The translations under genes were made by a program, and so were the position numbers. The notes under the pieces are model-generated. The model was given only the letters and a program-made list of their open reading frames with translations, ran no database searches and had not been told where the DNA came from. 64,000 nucleotides of DNA, from NCBI RefSeq assembly GCF_901709675.1, contig NC_051094.1, positions 8,302,501 through 8,366,500 of the forward strand. The letters run 5' to 3'. This stretch comes from Syngnathus acus. Lineage: Eukaryota; Chordata; Actinopteri; Syngnathiformes; Syngnathidae. This document shows positions 1 through 18,473 of this stretch, one piece after another; the first letter of the stretch is position 1; each line of letters opens with the position of its first letter.

Positions 1-799
1 GTACGTCTATTTATTTATGCGCTTGAACACTAAATGGCGGATCGTGCATGGCAACCTGACTTAATCCACCTCTTAATACCGCCACTGTCACGACACAAAA
101 CTTGTCAGTACTGTACAAAACCATAATAAACATATAGATCGGAAGTTTTGCTCTGCTACGCAAATTTTACTTCATATTGAAGTGTGGTGTCTTGAGGTGT
201 CACGTCAATGGTGTTATGATGACACTGGTTGATTTTATTGAGGGGTGCAGTGTCAATTTGTGTGAAGGCGACTATCACAGGAAATGCATTTTTCACATTT
301 TTGTTCTGTGCTTTGTTCCTCATTAGTATTCTGATGACATTGTGGTCAATGTCATTGATTGAAATAAGGCACAAAGGAAGGGGAAGCAGCAGGGACAAAT
401 TGCCATGGCAGCGGTAAGAGACCTTGTATTATTTGGATTCATCATCTCATATGGATGGGTAAAGTAATCCCCCAATTCTAGCACACTGTAGCTATACAGC
501 AGGGCTTACCAAAGTTTTGGAAACTGAAAGCCTTGGCTACTGATTACTGCAAACGGTTACCAGTTCCCGTTTCCGCCCTTTCTAAAACATGCATGATTGA
601 GCCCTCCAAATTGCACGTATGTGTGATTGTGAGTGTGAATGAATGGTTGTCTGTATGCCCTGCGATTGGCTGGCGACCGGTTCAGTGAACCGCAAATTAA
701 CTGGGGAATTACTGTTTTGATTTCAAGCATAATTGATCAAGAAAGTGAGCGATTGGCTCCCACCAGGGTCTGTGGAGGCAAGTGGAATATCATCCAATC
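1..799. other. Upstream flank of kif24 with repeat fragments
   Basis: No coding exon is supported here. Around 55-125 there is a segment that recurs, diverged, at about 47770-47835 (shared core 'cctgacttaatccacct'). Around 598-690 there is a fragment of the common fish interspersed repeat recognised by 'gattggctggcgacc'. An open stretch at 229-417 would encode a hydrophobic 62-residue peptide, but nothing supports it as a gene. A 5' UTR or promoter of kif24 probably lies in the last few hundred bases, but no clear core promoter element is visible. Confidence 0.6.
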
Positions 800-6325
<5,526 letters not shown>

Positions 6326-6336
6326 GCAGTGGCTTG

Positions 6337-6342
6337 AATAAA
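6337..6342 (+). promoter_or_regulatory. kif24: Poly(A) signal of kif24
   Basis: AATAAA lies 12 bp after the TAA stop at 6323-6325, so the 3' UTR would be only about 30 nt. Further AT-rich signals lie near 6508, so a longer form is possible. Confidence 0.65.
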
Positions 6343-7200
6343 GCACGGTCAGAAGCGAGTGTTTACATTTTTCACTCAGTTATTAGACGGATGGCTTAAT
6401 TTCAATTTAAGATGTTAACATCACTTGTCAGATGGAAAACCTCTTCCACATTTGTTTAATGACTAAAATTCATTGTTGTTTGGTTTTATGACTAGTTTTT
6501 AATTAAATTAATAAATCTTCATATTATATGCATGTGAGTTTTTGTGACCTTAAACTGTAAAAATTAACCAGTATATTCACAATTGAATAATTTCAATGTA
6601 TTTTTGCCGCATGAGGGAAAAGTAGTAATATGTAAGTAAATAAGTAAAGTAATAATAAAAATGTTATCATGGAAGGCAGCACGGTGGGGCTATGGTTAGC
6701 ACATCCGCCTCACAGTTCAGAGGTGCAGGGTTTGATTCTGGTTCTGGCCTTCTTGTGTGGAGTTTGCATGCCTCCCTTCGTGTGTTTCCTCCCACATTCC
6801 AGGCATGCACGGGAGGCCGATAGACCGCTCCCAATTGTCCGTAGGTATGATTGTAGGAGTGTATGGCTGTGTGTCTGGCGACCAGTTCAGGGTGACAAAA
6901 ATTAGTCTGTCACCCATGATTTAAATATTTTAATTTTATGTTTCTTGAGGGATTAAGTAAAACAAATAGCAACAAAACAACACGTAAATTAGCATAATTT
7001 TTCAACGGCACTATATTTGTTGATATTTTTCCCCATTAAAAAACGTGAGACGAAAAACATGCGCGCTTCCGTGCAATTTGGGGCATGTATTTTTGAGGGA
7101 AGCGTGTGTTGAAACACGTGATACACATCTCTGCCGTCTGATTGGCGGTTGCACTGTTGAGTTGATCAATAAAGCACTTTGAAGAAAAAAACGGAAAAGC
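6343..7200. other. Spacer between kif24 and ubap2
   Basis: No gene is seen. The left half is AT-rich, the middle holds an interspersed repeat (6671-6896), and the right end grades into the ubap2 promoter. Confidence 0.7.
6671..6896 (+). repeat. Interspersed fish repeat copy
   Basis: The head reads 'gcacggtggggctatggtt agcacatccgcctcacag', followed by 'gtgtggagtttgcatg' and a tail 'ctggcgaccagttcagggtg'. The same arrangement occurs at 32985-33260, and fragments occur near 598-690 and 38815-38905. It has no coding capacity. I do not assign a family name from sequence alone. Confidence 0.75.
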
Positions 7201-7235
7201 TTTTCACAACGGCACGGTGGGTCACGTGACATCTG
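7105..7235 (+). promoter_or_regulatory. ubap2: Probable ubap2 promoter with CACGTG boxes
   Basis: Just before the inferred non-coding first exon there is a perfect palindrome gtcacgtgac (7221-7230), a second CACGTG at 7115-7120, and an inverted CCAAT box (attgg, around 7141). The 10-bp palindrome fits the MiT/TFE (CLEAR-type) and USF E-box consensus. No TATA box is obvious. The start site is inferred, not seen. Confidence 0.5.
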
Positions 7236-7267
7236 CTGCTGCTAGTCTGAGCGAAGCCTGATAGCAG
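7236..7267 (+). other. ubap2: Inferred non-coding first exon of ubap2
   Basis: A good donor (cag|gtagga at 7267/7268) follows a short segment directly downstream of the CACGTG promoter palindrome. It would splice to the 5' UTR part of the ATG exon near 9050 or 9085. The left end is not defined by the sequence. Confidence 0.4.
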
Positions 7268-9050
7268 GTAGGAAAAACACAGTGAGAAAAGATTATGTTT
7301 AATTATGGAGTTTAAGGCTGAAAGTATTAGATTGGAGGAAACGTCCGACTCAAGAGTTTTTGTTATCTGTCGCCAACCCCTGGTTAAAATGCAGAGCTTC
7401 GCATGTGTTGAATCCTGACTATGACTAGGCCCTTGACAAGCCAGGCTAGTTTGGAGCGTTCTTCATAAAATTGTCATATAATCGTGGCCGCAATGTATTT
7501 CTAATTTGCACGCTTCACATTTCCTTCACTGAAGCATTTAAACCATATATACCAAATAGATAGCGCTGTCTTGGGTCACACTTGTTAGCTCGCCGCTAGC
7601 GTTAGCTTCCACGGACTCCTGTCCGCGGCGTTGACAATAAGGCGAGTTCTTGACGCACTTGTCTCAAAAAGATTGTTTTGTTGTTAATTCCATCCCCAAG
7701 ATGATTACGTAGAGCGAAAGTCTTTTCTTATCGACGAATTTATGGTTTTATTGATACTGCGTAGTTTAATCTCGAGTGAGATATCGTGTGAGAGTCGCAC
7801 ACACGAAACAAAGACGGAGTGGCTGCTAAAAGCTAAGCTAACGTAGGCATTCGCCCACTGCGGCTCCTGTTTGTTAATAATCGCGCTTCCTATACATCAG
7901 CCCAATGCCGCTATAAGTAAAGGTTTACTTGATACCACATTAAACTATGTCCCTTGACTTAATTAGTGTTTATGTTGAACGTGGCCAGACGGGCGGCCAT
8001 TTGATCAACTTTCTGTGCACTCCATTGAGACACGTCGAGACACGTCAAATTAAAATGGAATTGTTGGAATAATAATGGAATAATGGCATAAAGTGCTTAG
8101 TCGCTGCTCAGTGTTTTTGTGTGGGTGACTGTGTCAAAGGGGTGTTTGTAAGATGACACCTTGCCTGTCCCTTCTGGACTTCTATATTTAACCCTAAGAG
8201 GTAGGTGGGTGACAGATGGAGTTATACTCTTACATGGTATACTTCAATGCACCAGCCCACTTGCATATTTACTTTAAAGGGACATGTTATGGAAAGTTGA
8301 CTTTAAAGTTGGTATGCAAAGACTCTGAACCTCTGTTTATCATGGGTGTCTCAAGCCCCACCCTGCAGTTGGTGAAAATGTGACACATTGTATAAAAGTT
8401 ATTCCTTTGCCACGTGCTTTAAACCTGTTTTGAAATTTTCATTGCCACCTGTGCTTGCTGTCTCAGTCCACATTTTTCCAGGGAGTAAGGTGACAAGATG
8501 TTCCCTGTCACAATGCTGAGTCTGAGTTGAAATGGCTATTTCTTGCTATCATTTTTAGAAACTCTGGTCAAGAGGTTGTTCAAAATAGAACAAAACAGTA
8601 TGATTATCTTTGATATTCCTCAAAGTTCTCTCGGATCCTTTCATGTTGTCTTCATTTGGGGGGAACACCCTCCTCTGATTGGCGTACAAGTTTCAGTTAA
8701 AAATAAACCCGAATTGCTCGGGCAGGCTAAAAATATGTGACGTCGGCGGGTCAAAATTACTGTGATGTTTTCAAATGATATCTGCACTCAAAACTCCCCT
8801 GTTAAGTTGCAAAAATGGAAAATTATTGCTCAGATGATCCTTGTGGACAGTAGAGTACAGTATATACTCAGTTTTGGCTGTAAATAAGAACTGTATATCA
8901 AACATGTTCAACCAAGCCTTATAGTTTAACTTCAGCTTGCATACATTACATTACCAAACATAGAAAATAGGCGTGGCACTCTAACAGTTAGTCGACACCA
9001 ATGCATTGTGCTTTTGAATTATTATTATTTTAATCTGCTGTTTTCCAGGA
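7268..9050. other. First intron of ubap2
   Basis: About 1.8 kb with no exon or complete transposon recognised. The first part, around 7560-7870, has more CpG dinucleotides than the rest, as is usual next to a promoter. The open stretch at 8543-8740 has no coding support. Confidence 0.6.
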
Positions 9051-9131
9051 GGCTGATGATTCTCATTTCTCTTCTTGTTTCCAGATTTTTTTCTATTTTG
9101 TACATACATTGTTTTGTATATACTGTATGTG

Positions 9132-12100
9132 ATGACTTCTTTGGTCAGCAATCAAACCCGGGGGACTCGGGACAGAACGCTGCCCACCAACACACAAACC
9201 ACACAGCCGCAGAAACACATACAGGTGGGTGGTTGCCGTACACATTGTGGTTGGACAGAAAAGCGTGTAACTCAAATTGCTTGTGTGTCAAATGCCATTA
9301 ATCTGTTGTGCCCCCCCCCCACAAACAAAATACAAACTGTTTTGCTTATTTTTAAGAAAACTAGCGCTGTATTGTATAAAAATAAATGGGATGTGTTATT
9401 ACTGTATGTACTTTACTATAATTTTTCCTCTTGGTTCAATGCAATACCCATTTATCCATCAGAAGAGGTGCAATAATTATTTGACTTATCAGTAATTAAT
9501 TACTGAATTATTGAATTAATCTGGACCTATTTTTGATCAGCAATTGTTGTGAATATTTGTCGCTTGTGGGGCACTTTTAGTCTTTTCAGTGATTAAGCAA
9601 TAAATAGATTTGACTTGAGTGGTTGTCTGTTGTTGATATTGTGCATGTTGCTGCTTCTCACTGAAGTCTTTGTGCCTACCAGGCAACAGCAGAACAGATC
9701 CGTTTGGCCCAGATGATCTATGACAAAAATGATCCCTTCTTTGAAGACAAAGTCAAACAGGTAATGTTTCCCTTTGGTTGTCTGCTTTGTTGCGTGTAGT
9801 TTTATTGATGATGCCATGCTTGACACACACAGCTGATTGAGGTCACTGGCAAGACTCAAGATGAGTGTATGGTTGCCCTTCATGACTGCAACGAGGATGT
9901 CAATAGAGCCATCAATTTCCTGCTGGAGAGCACCTCTGACACTGTGAGAGCCTGCATCGCCTTTGTTGTTGTCCCTCTACTTGCATGCTAACAAGTTGCT
10001 GGTTATTTTATTTTTTTTTTGCGATCAGAACTCCTGGGAGACGGTCGGGAAGAAGCGTAGCCTTGGGAAAGAGGGAGCCACCCCCGAGGTGAAGGAGAGC
10101 CGCGAGAAGAAGGGAAGCGAGCGAGAGGCTAGTCGCGGACGTGGGGGTGCCATCAGGAGGGGAGGCCGCGGGATCAGCAGAGGACGCGAAGGTAAAGGCA
10201 AGCGGTGGAATTAAAAACTTGCCTTGTTTTTAATGATCGCTGGCCACTTTGTCAACAGGATTAGATTTGTTTAGAGTTTTCTTGTAAAGAGCGCCACATA
10301 AATACAGTGGTACTCTGATATTAATTGACCAGTGAATATAATTTGAGGGTGTGATTGGAAAACAGTTCTGAACAAAATGGCACCTACGGAAATGTGATCA
10401 GTGTCAATGTTGTATTGTTGCACTTAAGATGTTTTGTGACTTGTCTTGTCCTGGTGTTTTGGTTAGTGTGGGCATCTTGCTCATCCCGCTCCTTTTCTTA
10501 CCGCTTTGGTTCCAGGTCGTGCTGAGGAGAATGGATTTGAAGTGGTGCCCGGAGAGAGGGGGGGAGATCGTGGACGCAGAGGACGAGGCAGAGGTAACCA
10601 ACTTTCTAATACTGCCATCGGATAAAATGCATGTTGAGGGTTTCTGTCTGAATACATTAAAATGCACACGTGGTGGTGCCTATTATGCTTTTCGCACAAC
10701 GGCAGCGGCGATAGGGGATCGATCAATATCATTTGAAATTGTAAATTTTTCGCTGCTGTGTCACCATCCCCTAATGACAGCTGTGCGAAGCTTGCTTAAG
10801 AACCTCTCGCGGTACTTTCAGGGGCAGGCGTTCGCGGTCGAGGAAGAGCAGCTGCCGGCACCAGGTTCACCCAGGTTATGGGGTAAGAACAATTCGTTGC
10901 TCACCACTTATGAAGGTAGACCGAGGTAGTGATGTTTCTTCCAAGCACACATCTCAATTATGACCATGTGGATAAAAAAAACTTTCTGAACCTCATTTGG
11001 AAATTTAGCTTATCAAAGGTATTTTCTTGCAATTGGTCATATCAAAATGTTCTCTTTCTCTCTCTCTCTTTCTTTCTCTTTCTCTTTCTTTCTCTCTCTC
11101 TCTCAGCACCTTCAATCCTGCCGATTACACTGCCGGTCGCCACGAGAATTGGGAAGGCGATGGCAACGAAACTGCTGAGCAACCTGGTAAGGAAGGTGAA
11201 AGAACTGAAACTGTCCATGTGGCCTGCGGCTTTACTATTAAGTGAAATTACTCAATCGCTCCGTCATTTACATGGCTGCTGTTGTTTTTAAGCAACATGG
11301 GGAGGCAACCCAGAAGACTGGACTACAGAAGACTGGAATGAAGACGTGAGTAGAGAGAGCTATGATAACGATGAGGACTAGATTAGAGGCTTTTGGCTAA
11401 TAGTTTTAATGCTTTTTTTCTTCTTTCAGTTATCTGAAACCAAAGTATTCACTTCCTCTTCCACCCCGGCAAACCACAAGTGAGCCCTCAGACAGAATAT
11501 GAAATGTGCCGCACTTTTTTTTTTTTTTTTTTTTTGCGGGATTCACATTAACATCATAGTAATCATTTCTTTCTCTCCAGTGTGGACCTGACAGGCCTCC
11601 TGCCAAAGACGGGAGTGTCTTTGGAGTCGGACCTGGTCGATGGACCTTCTGCAGAGGATCTTGGCCAAAGCCTGGTTTTCACCAACTCCCACCATAATGG
11701 GCGCACAGCCACACACAGCTACGCCCACGCTGCCTCTGCCAGCACTACCTACGCGCACGCCGCACTGGTATGTATGGACGCCCATTGTTTATACCTACTG
11801 TAATGACAAAAAACTGTTTAACCAACAACAGCTAAGCGCTGTCAGACAAGAAGGGTTGATGGTTATTGTTTAACGAATACATATAAATGTTTGCAAATGT
11901 CTTATTTTGGTTAAACACAAAAGACGAGTCAGTCTGCATTCATGAAGGACTAGAGAAATCAGGATTATTTCTTTTGGGAGCCTGAAATCAGAAGATCTAG
12001 ACAATCTTTGGTTAAAATGGCTGTAAACAATTACTCTATTATTGCAATACGAGGTGATTTGATTATAGATTTGTCGATTCATCGACCAATGTTGATGCCT

Positions 12101-15100
12101 GTAGTTATATTGTATATTTTTTTTATCTTGCCAGTCTTCAATCCCAGGCCCTGGTTTTGGGTCCCTGAACACACCCAAGCCGGCACCAGTCTCAGACACC
12201 ATGACAGCAGATCAGATCAATGGGCCTCGGCTCGGTCAAAGAGCGAGTCAGATTCCGGCCACCCCTGCGACCATCACAGCTAATGTTTCCAAAGATGCGC
12301 TGCCACCCGCGTCATCGAGCCCTGCACCTGCCCCCTCGCCTTTGGTCGAAATCAAACCTCAGAGATTGGACAACGGACCCTTAATAGGCCTGCACAGTAA
12401 GTTAGTGAACAAAGTTGGTCCCTTTGTCTTTAAAGTTGACATTATGTAAAATGATTAAATTTGTATGCCAGTAGTTATCTACAGTGCCTTCCCACCCATC
12501 ACATCACTGCTGGTTTTCCAAAATGTTTAAGCAAGCCATTTTGAATTTTTATACATTTGGGTGTAAGTGTTGCAAATTTACACAGTACAATGAATACTTA
12601 AAATAACAATTTTCTTGAATGAGCAGTTTTGCTAAACGGTAACTTCATTTGAGGAGCAGTTTGCACATTTTGGGGAGCAATTTTTTTTGCAGGTTAATCC
12701 CAAGGAGCTGAACCACTTTGCACGTTTCAATTGACTTTCATTTTTCCATTTTTGTTGTAGTGGAGACGAAGCTTCAGCCAGAACCCTCTGCTGTGCTCAG
12801 CCAGCTAGCACACAGGCACCAACACTCTTCCATCCTTCCCACCACCACAGAGACTCTGGTTCTGTCCCAGTCACATGCCCCGCAAGTGCCCACACCACCA
12901 GGTATGACTGTGCGCTACACACTCTTCCACGCTACCCATCAGGGTCAAACAATTGATTATTTTTTTCATACTATAAATCTCTATATGCTGTATGCTTTAG
13001 GTCACGAGTCATCACTTCTGCCTATAAGAGATGGAGCCTCTCCAGGAATAAAGATGCCTGGGGTGGACCCTCCTATTACAGAACCACCTCCCATGCGACA
13101 GCTCAAGACACAGAAGCGGAGAGTACCACCTCCCTCCAAGGTGCCCCACTATCCCGTAACTCCTAAGATGGTTGTCATCGGCTAGTTAACGTCATTATTT
13201 ATCAGTGTCTGGTTTTTTTTTTTTTTTGAAGACCAACTGTATTGACATCTGTGCCCATCTTCCAATTGCATTTGTTCATTTTAACTTAACATAACCTAAA
13301 TATGCATCGTATTAATCATCAACTTGGTCTGTGTACACAGATTCCCTCATCGGCAGTGGAGATGCCAGGCTCATCGGACGTCTCAGGCTTTAATGTTCAG
13401 TTCGGCGCGCTGGACTTTGGTTCCGAGGCAGGTGCCATTGATCTGGCCCAGAAGGACTCAACTCGGGAGCAAGCACCTTTGGCACCACCTCCAGCGGTGG
13501 CGGCGATGGCTGTCCCCGCTGCTGCCATGACCGCACAGCAGCCGCAGAGTTTATTTTCCAAGCCTGCAACTGTGAGGTGTGTGTGTGTGAGAGAGAGACT
13601 TTACTGAATGTATAATATCTTTTTAAATAGATGCCTTATTTGCAAATCTTCTCTCCATGCTGTCCAAGCAGCGAACACATGAGCAACATACCCAACCTCC
13701 CAGATGCCAGCTTCCCCTCGCCGTCCTTGGGCTTACCCAGTGCCACACCCTCCGCCTCCATGGGCCTCCCCGGTGCGGCTGGCCCACCATCCTCCACGGC
13801 GCCGGCTCCTGGAAAACGTGTGGAGAGTGGGGGGCCCAGATCCCTCCCTCACCACCTGGCTTTCTCTCAGAGCAAAGAGAGTGCACCATCTGTTGCCGCC
13901 CCCCTCACGGTAAGGCTAGAGCAGTGATACCAAACATGTGCTGGAGGTACACAATTTCACTTCATTAGTCTCAAAATTACTACAAGTCATCTCTTTGTTC
14001 ATCTGTCTTTACTCTATGCCAGATGGGTATAGTGACAGAAGAACAATCAAATGGTCTTGTACTACATGCATGGCAGCAGGTGCAATTAACCGAAACTAGC
14101 GGTTTGGAGGGTACATAGCAGCTCCATTAGGAAGTGTTAACTCGACGTAACAGCGCAAACGGGAAAAATACGCCAAATAATGCTCATGTTTGAAGTAGAA
14201 ATGGACAGTTTAGTTGATGTTGAAGTCGCTACGGCTTCTACTATTTCCAGCATATTTGGTCAACCTACGCATGTCAGTGATTTGTTCCAAGTGTGATGCC
14301 TGAACAGTCCTAATCAGATCAATATTTTTAGGGTCCATTAAAAATCGTGCATCTGATCCAAACTGATTGGATTAAAGACATTTTGTCCATGTAAACGTGC
14401 ATTATGTTACAGAAATTAAGTGCTTTCTTTTTCATTTGTTATAGAATGGTTACTGTGGCATGAAGGCGCAAAGCACACAGGACGGTAAATTTGTGACTCC
14501 AAGCTCCTGTCAAATTGACATGATCCAAATATCAATTTTTATTTATTTATTTTTATTTCTGTTTTTTTAGCTGCACCATCACAGAGAACTGTGAAAACGG
14601 AGTCTCCGATAATGAGTGACAGCGGCGCTGCCCACCACACGCCTGCCCCTGTAGCCACCACTGCCCACTCAGCGCAGATTCCTTCCCTCAACAGGTACAG
14701 AGGCTAACTGTTTTTCAAGTGGGAAATACAGTTTACGATAGAATAAAATATAAAACAGTCAAATGAAAAGTATCTATGGTTGCCATGTGAAAGCTGACAA
14801 ATATAAATACGTGTATTTTGCTTTTTAGCCACGTGAGCAGTTCTCATTCTTCTGGACTGACCTATGCCACAAGCTCATCTCTCCCAGTAAGTGTGAACTA
14901 TTTTGAAACAGTTGGGTGTACAAGAATTGGCCTCATTCTCTCTCAAACCTTATCTTCCCCAGACAAGTAACGAGGAGAACGTTGGCGGCAATCTCCACGC
15001 CTTCTCGGCTCCTTCCAGCCAGCCCCACAATGCCACTTCCTCTGCCTCGCTGTCTGTCAGCACTTCAAGTGCCATCAGCGCCCCGCACCCGGCCGGAGCA

Positions 15101-18100
15101 CCGGGACTGACTCAGAACGGCACAAACGGTGCTCTTTCGGCTGCAAACAGTCGCACTGCGCCCCTACTCGCCACCACCGCTGGTACGCCCTCTAGAAATG
15201 TTGTTGCACTGGTTTTCTTGGTACAGTAGAGTAGGGACTGAGCACTGTCACGGATGGTGAGGAACTGAGAGTAATTGAGTAATTTTTTATGGTGCATACA
15301 TTTTTTTTCTCAGTGTTGTGTTTTAGCCTTCATTAAGGAATATTATAGTAAGTATGTCAAAAGTTTGAATTTTTGTGATATTAATCTGTCAACTTTCTTT
15401 ATACCCACCAGGTAAAACTCCCCCCAACTTGGCCCAAGGAGTACCCCCTCTCCTGGCCAGCCAGTACATCATGGGCCCTGGTGGCTTGCTCCCTGCTTAC
15501 CCGGTAACGTCAAATGTCAAATTCTGATGTATAATAATGTGAGACATATATTTATCATGCCATTTATGTGAATCCCAATAGCAGATCTATGGTTATGAGG
15601 ACCTGCAGATGCTGCAATCTCGCCTTCCTTTTGTGAGTCTCATTTTGTATCTATCAGTGAGTGCATGTGTTAGTTAAAGGTTCTATTGCATGGCAGCTAT
15701 AGTATTGCACTAAGTAACTCTATCTATGCAGGACTACTATGGTGTAGCATTCCCTGGTTCTACGGCAACCATGCCTGGAAGAGATGGCCTGGCCAACAAT
15801 CCTTACTCAGGTGTGTGTGTGGTGTTGGCAGCTTTAAAAATCATAACATTAATTTTGTGTACCAACTGCCAGCTCATATTAGTGGTTTCCGAGACAGATT
15901 AATTTTTGCTGCCCTAAAATCGACTCTCTTGTTAACTAAATTCGGTGTTAAATGCGCCCCCAGTTTGCAAAATCTTATTTTGCGCTCATTGTCCAGGTGA
16001 GGCGACAAAGTTTGGCAGGAATGACTCGTCGTCCCCGGCACCACCCACCAGCCTATCCGCAGGGGGTGTGCAGTCACAGGCCCAGCAGGCGCCACAAGCC
16101 GGTACACAGGGGCAGGGTCAAGGCCAGAGCCAAGGCCAGCAGAACCAGAACCAGGCCTTCCTCAACCCCCCGCTACCACCTGGCTATGGATACGCTGGTA
16201 CAGATGGGAAACTACATGCTTCACACATGAGCTAGACACATTTTCATACGTCTGTGTGTGTGTTTGTCAGGTCTGCCGTATTATCCAGGCATGCCTGGCA
16301 TCCCCTCAGCCTTCCAGTACGGCCCCACCGTTTTTGTGCCTCCGACTTCAGCCAAACAGCCCACAATAGGCCTGGCCAACCCTTCCAGTCAGTACCACCA
16401 ACAGCATCAGCCCACCTATGGACAACATGCATATGGCGCAGGTAAGACCAACAACACTTGTTTTTTGCCTGTAATTTCCAGTAGGGCAGAATTATTTTTC
16501 ACTTAGGGATCGAAATTGTGATCTTAGACAAAATAATTTTTTGTTTGTCAAAATCTGTATTTTTTTAAAGGATTCTTATGCCTAATTTTAGTAAGTAAGA
16601 GCCACATCAAAGCAAAATGATCCTAATAAGTTCCCTTTTCTGTTTTTAAGGTTAAGTCTCTTTGTGATTGTATAATTTGTAATAACAGTGGACAACAAAA
16701 TTTAAGACTTGTGTAAAAATGTCATGTGGAATTTTTCTGTGATGGAGCGACAGATTTGACACAAACATGTTATTTCAATATAAATAAAAACATTGACCAG
16801 ATTATGTTTACCCCCCAATTGTGGTTTAGTTTTACAATAGTTGTAAACTAAGAATGTCACAAATTTTGGCGGGGGGATTATTATTTTATAAGCAATATAC
16901 AGCTTGTGTATGTACTGCAGGTAGGTGAAATGTGAAGAATTTTGGTGTGTTTTAGTGAGACAACAATTGGCAAAAGTAAATGGAAGGCAACTTGATGCTT
17001 TTCGGTTTGCCTTCCATTTTGTGGTTTGTGCAAGGTTACCTTTCTACACTGCATGTGTGTGGGTTGTTGGGAGTCAGCCTTTTTATGTGCGCGCGCGCGT
17101 GTGTGTGTTAGGCTTGTGCTGCATGCATAGCTCAAAGCCCACCACCTCCACCACGATCATCGTCAAACCCACCATTACTACTGTCATTGCCCCTCAATAT
17201 AGACACTGCTGTCATTGTAGACAGGTTACCTTACTGCCTTTCTCCCCTCCCTCCTCTTCATTTCCTCTTCACCTCATCTATCCTATCTGCTCTTTTTCTT
17301 TACTTGCTCTTCCTCCTCCTCCTCCTTCAGCCTTTGATGACCTGTCTCAAGCCCACGCTGGGGAGTACAATAAGGGAGGGTACGGAGGCTCTGCCCAATC
17401 TCAAATCGCCAAGTCGGCGGGCAGCGGCCCAGGGAAAGGTACATGCGACAACTATGCACGTGCGCACACACACACACGCATGTACACACAGCATATCAAT
17501 TCAGTGGGGGTTTAAAAACCAAACGAGGACGCTGAGCGTGTGTGTCTGTGATTGCACGTCATTCACGCCGGAAAATCAGCGCGCTTCCTGCTTGTACTGT
17601 GCTTCCAACTTCATTTATCAGCATCTTCCAACTGGCTGACCTTTCCCCACCACCTGGGTTTATTCATTTCTTAACGGACTGCATAGGCACAGCACGACGG
17701 TGTGCCCATTTGTAACACTTGTGTCCCTTTTCCTTTTGCTACCAGCACCTGGAATGTCTGGATCCGGCAGCAATGGAGGAGTACCTGACATCAGTGCGTC
17801 CATTTACAGCAAAACGCAGGTAATTTCGCTTTCACCTTTAGCGTTTACAAGTACACACTGAGTAACTATTTTGCTCTCAAGCGAGAATGGGAAGATGGGC
17901 GACGTCTGCCTTTGCGCAGTATCGTAACAATAGAGCACAGGAGCACTTTGCTAAATGAGCCTTTTCTTTTCTTTTTAAACCAGTCGTTTGACAAGCAGGG
18001 CTTCCACACGGGGACGCCGCCGCCCTTCAGCCTTCCGTCGGCCCTTGGAGCGGGGCCCATGAATCCCGGGGGTGCGCCAGGCTACGCACCAGCTCCCTTC

Positions 18101-18473
18101 CTGCACATTTTGCCCCCCCATCAGCAGCCCCATTCGCAGCTTTTACATCACCACCTCACACAGGACACACAGGTAATGCCATGTACAAACTAATAGGTAC
18201 CAAAGACACTATATATTTTTTTGTGGCTTATATGAGTCGGTAATACCGAGCATCGATTCACGTGCAATCAAACCGTACCAGAAGTGTGTTACTTGCACTG
18301 CATTGTTTGCAAACTTGACTGGTCTCTCTCTCTCTCTCTCTTTCGCTCTCGCTCTCTCTTGCTCTCTCACTCTCAAGGGTGGTCCGGGTCAGCGCAGTCA
18401 GTCAAACAGCATGCAGCAGAAGAACCAAGGCAGCAAGTCCAGTTACGGCAGCTCTCCCTACTGGGGCAACTAA
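9132..18473 (+). CDS. ubap2: Ubiquitin-associated protein 2, 28 coding exons
   Basis: Cytoplasmic RNA-binding, ubiquitin-binding protein of the UBAP2/UBAP2L/Lingerer family, linked in mammals to stress granules and to ubiquitylation of stalled RNA polymerase II. Exons: 9132-9224, 9683-9760, 9833-9943, 10029-10191, 10516-10593, 10822-10882, 11107-11186, 11293-11345, 11430-11479, 11581-11767, 12135-12396, 12761-12901, 13001-13140, 13341-13571, 13631-13909, 14445-14484, 14571-14694, 14829-14886, 14963-15182, 15412-15503, 15582-15632, 15732-15810, 15997-16197, 16271-16441, 17331-17438, 17746-17819, 17984-18172, 18378-18473. The phase is kept throughout, giving 1169 residues (human UBAP2 1119). 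A UBA domain covers residues 35-94, then come an RG-rich segment, the UBAP2/Lingerer motif around 497-530, and a Pro/Tyr/Gly-rich C-terminus ending SSPYWGN. The start MTSLVSN matches human MMTSVSS. I prefer ubap2 over ubap2l because of the N-terminus and because kif24 is next door. The acceptor at 13631 is the least certain boundary. Confidence 0.95.
9683..9943 (+). other. ubap2: ubap2 UBA-domain exons
   Basis: Two exons encode AEQIRLAQMIYDKNDPFFED, then LIEVTGKTQDECMVALHDCN and NEDVNRAINFLLE, a three-helix UBA fold. The TGKTQDE loop and the ALHDCN.DV.RAIN.LLE helix are nearly identical to human UBAP2, so ubiquitin binding is probably conserved. Confidence 0.93.
10029..10882 (+). other. ubap2: ubap2 RG-rich exons
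   Basis: Three exons encode repeated RG/RGG-type motifs (SRGRGG, RRGGRGISRGRE, GDRGRRGRGRG, VRGRGRAAAG). Such segments bind RNA and are substrates for arginine methylation in UBAP2L, so the same role is likely but inferred here. They are followed directly by the conserved MGTFNPADY motif, split across the 10882/11107 junction. Confidence 0.88.
13096..13430 (+). other. ubap2: ubap2 conserved UBAP2/Lingerer motif
   Basis: The junction of the exons ending 13140 and starting 13341 reads KRRVPPPSK then IPSSAVEMPG and SGFNVQFGALDFGSE. This block is almost identical to human UBAP2 and is the core of the UBAP2/Lingerer family domain. In mammals it is the part that engages stress-granule partners. 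Confidence 0.88.
16442..17330. other. ubap2 intron before exon 17331-17438
   Basis: AT-rich first half, then short (GT)n and (CG)n-like alternating purine-pyrimidine tracts near 17089-17108 and a long pyrimidine tract before the acceptor. An open frame of 196 codons (16925-17515) runs through this intron into the real exon, but in the wrong frame for the gene. No separate gene is supported. Confidence 0.6.

Noticed and set aside
16925-17515. 196-codon open frame overlapping a ubap2 exon
   Set aside because: It is a different frame from the ubap2 exon at 17331-17438 and includes pyrimidine-tract and simple-repeat translation.
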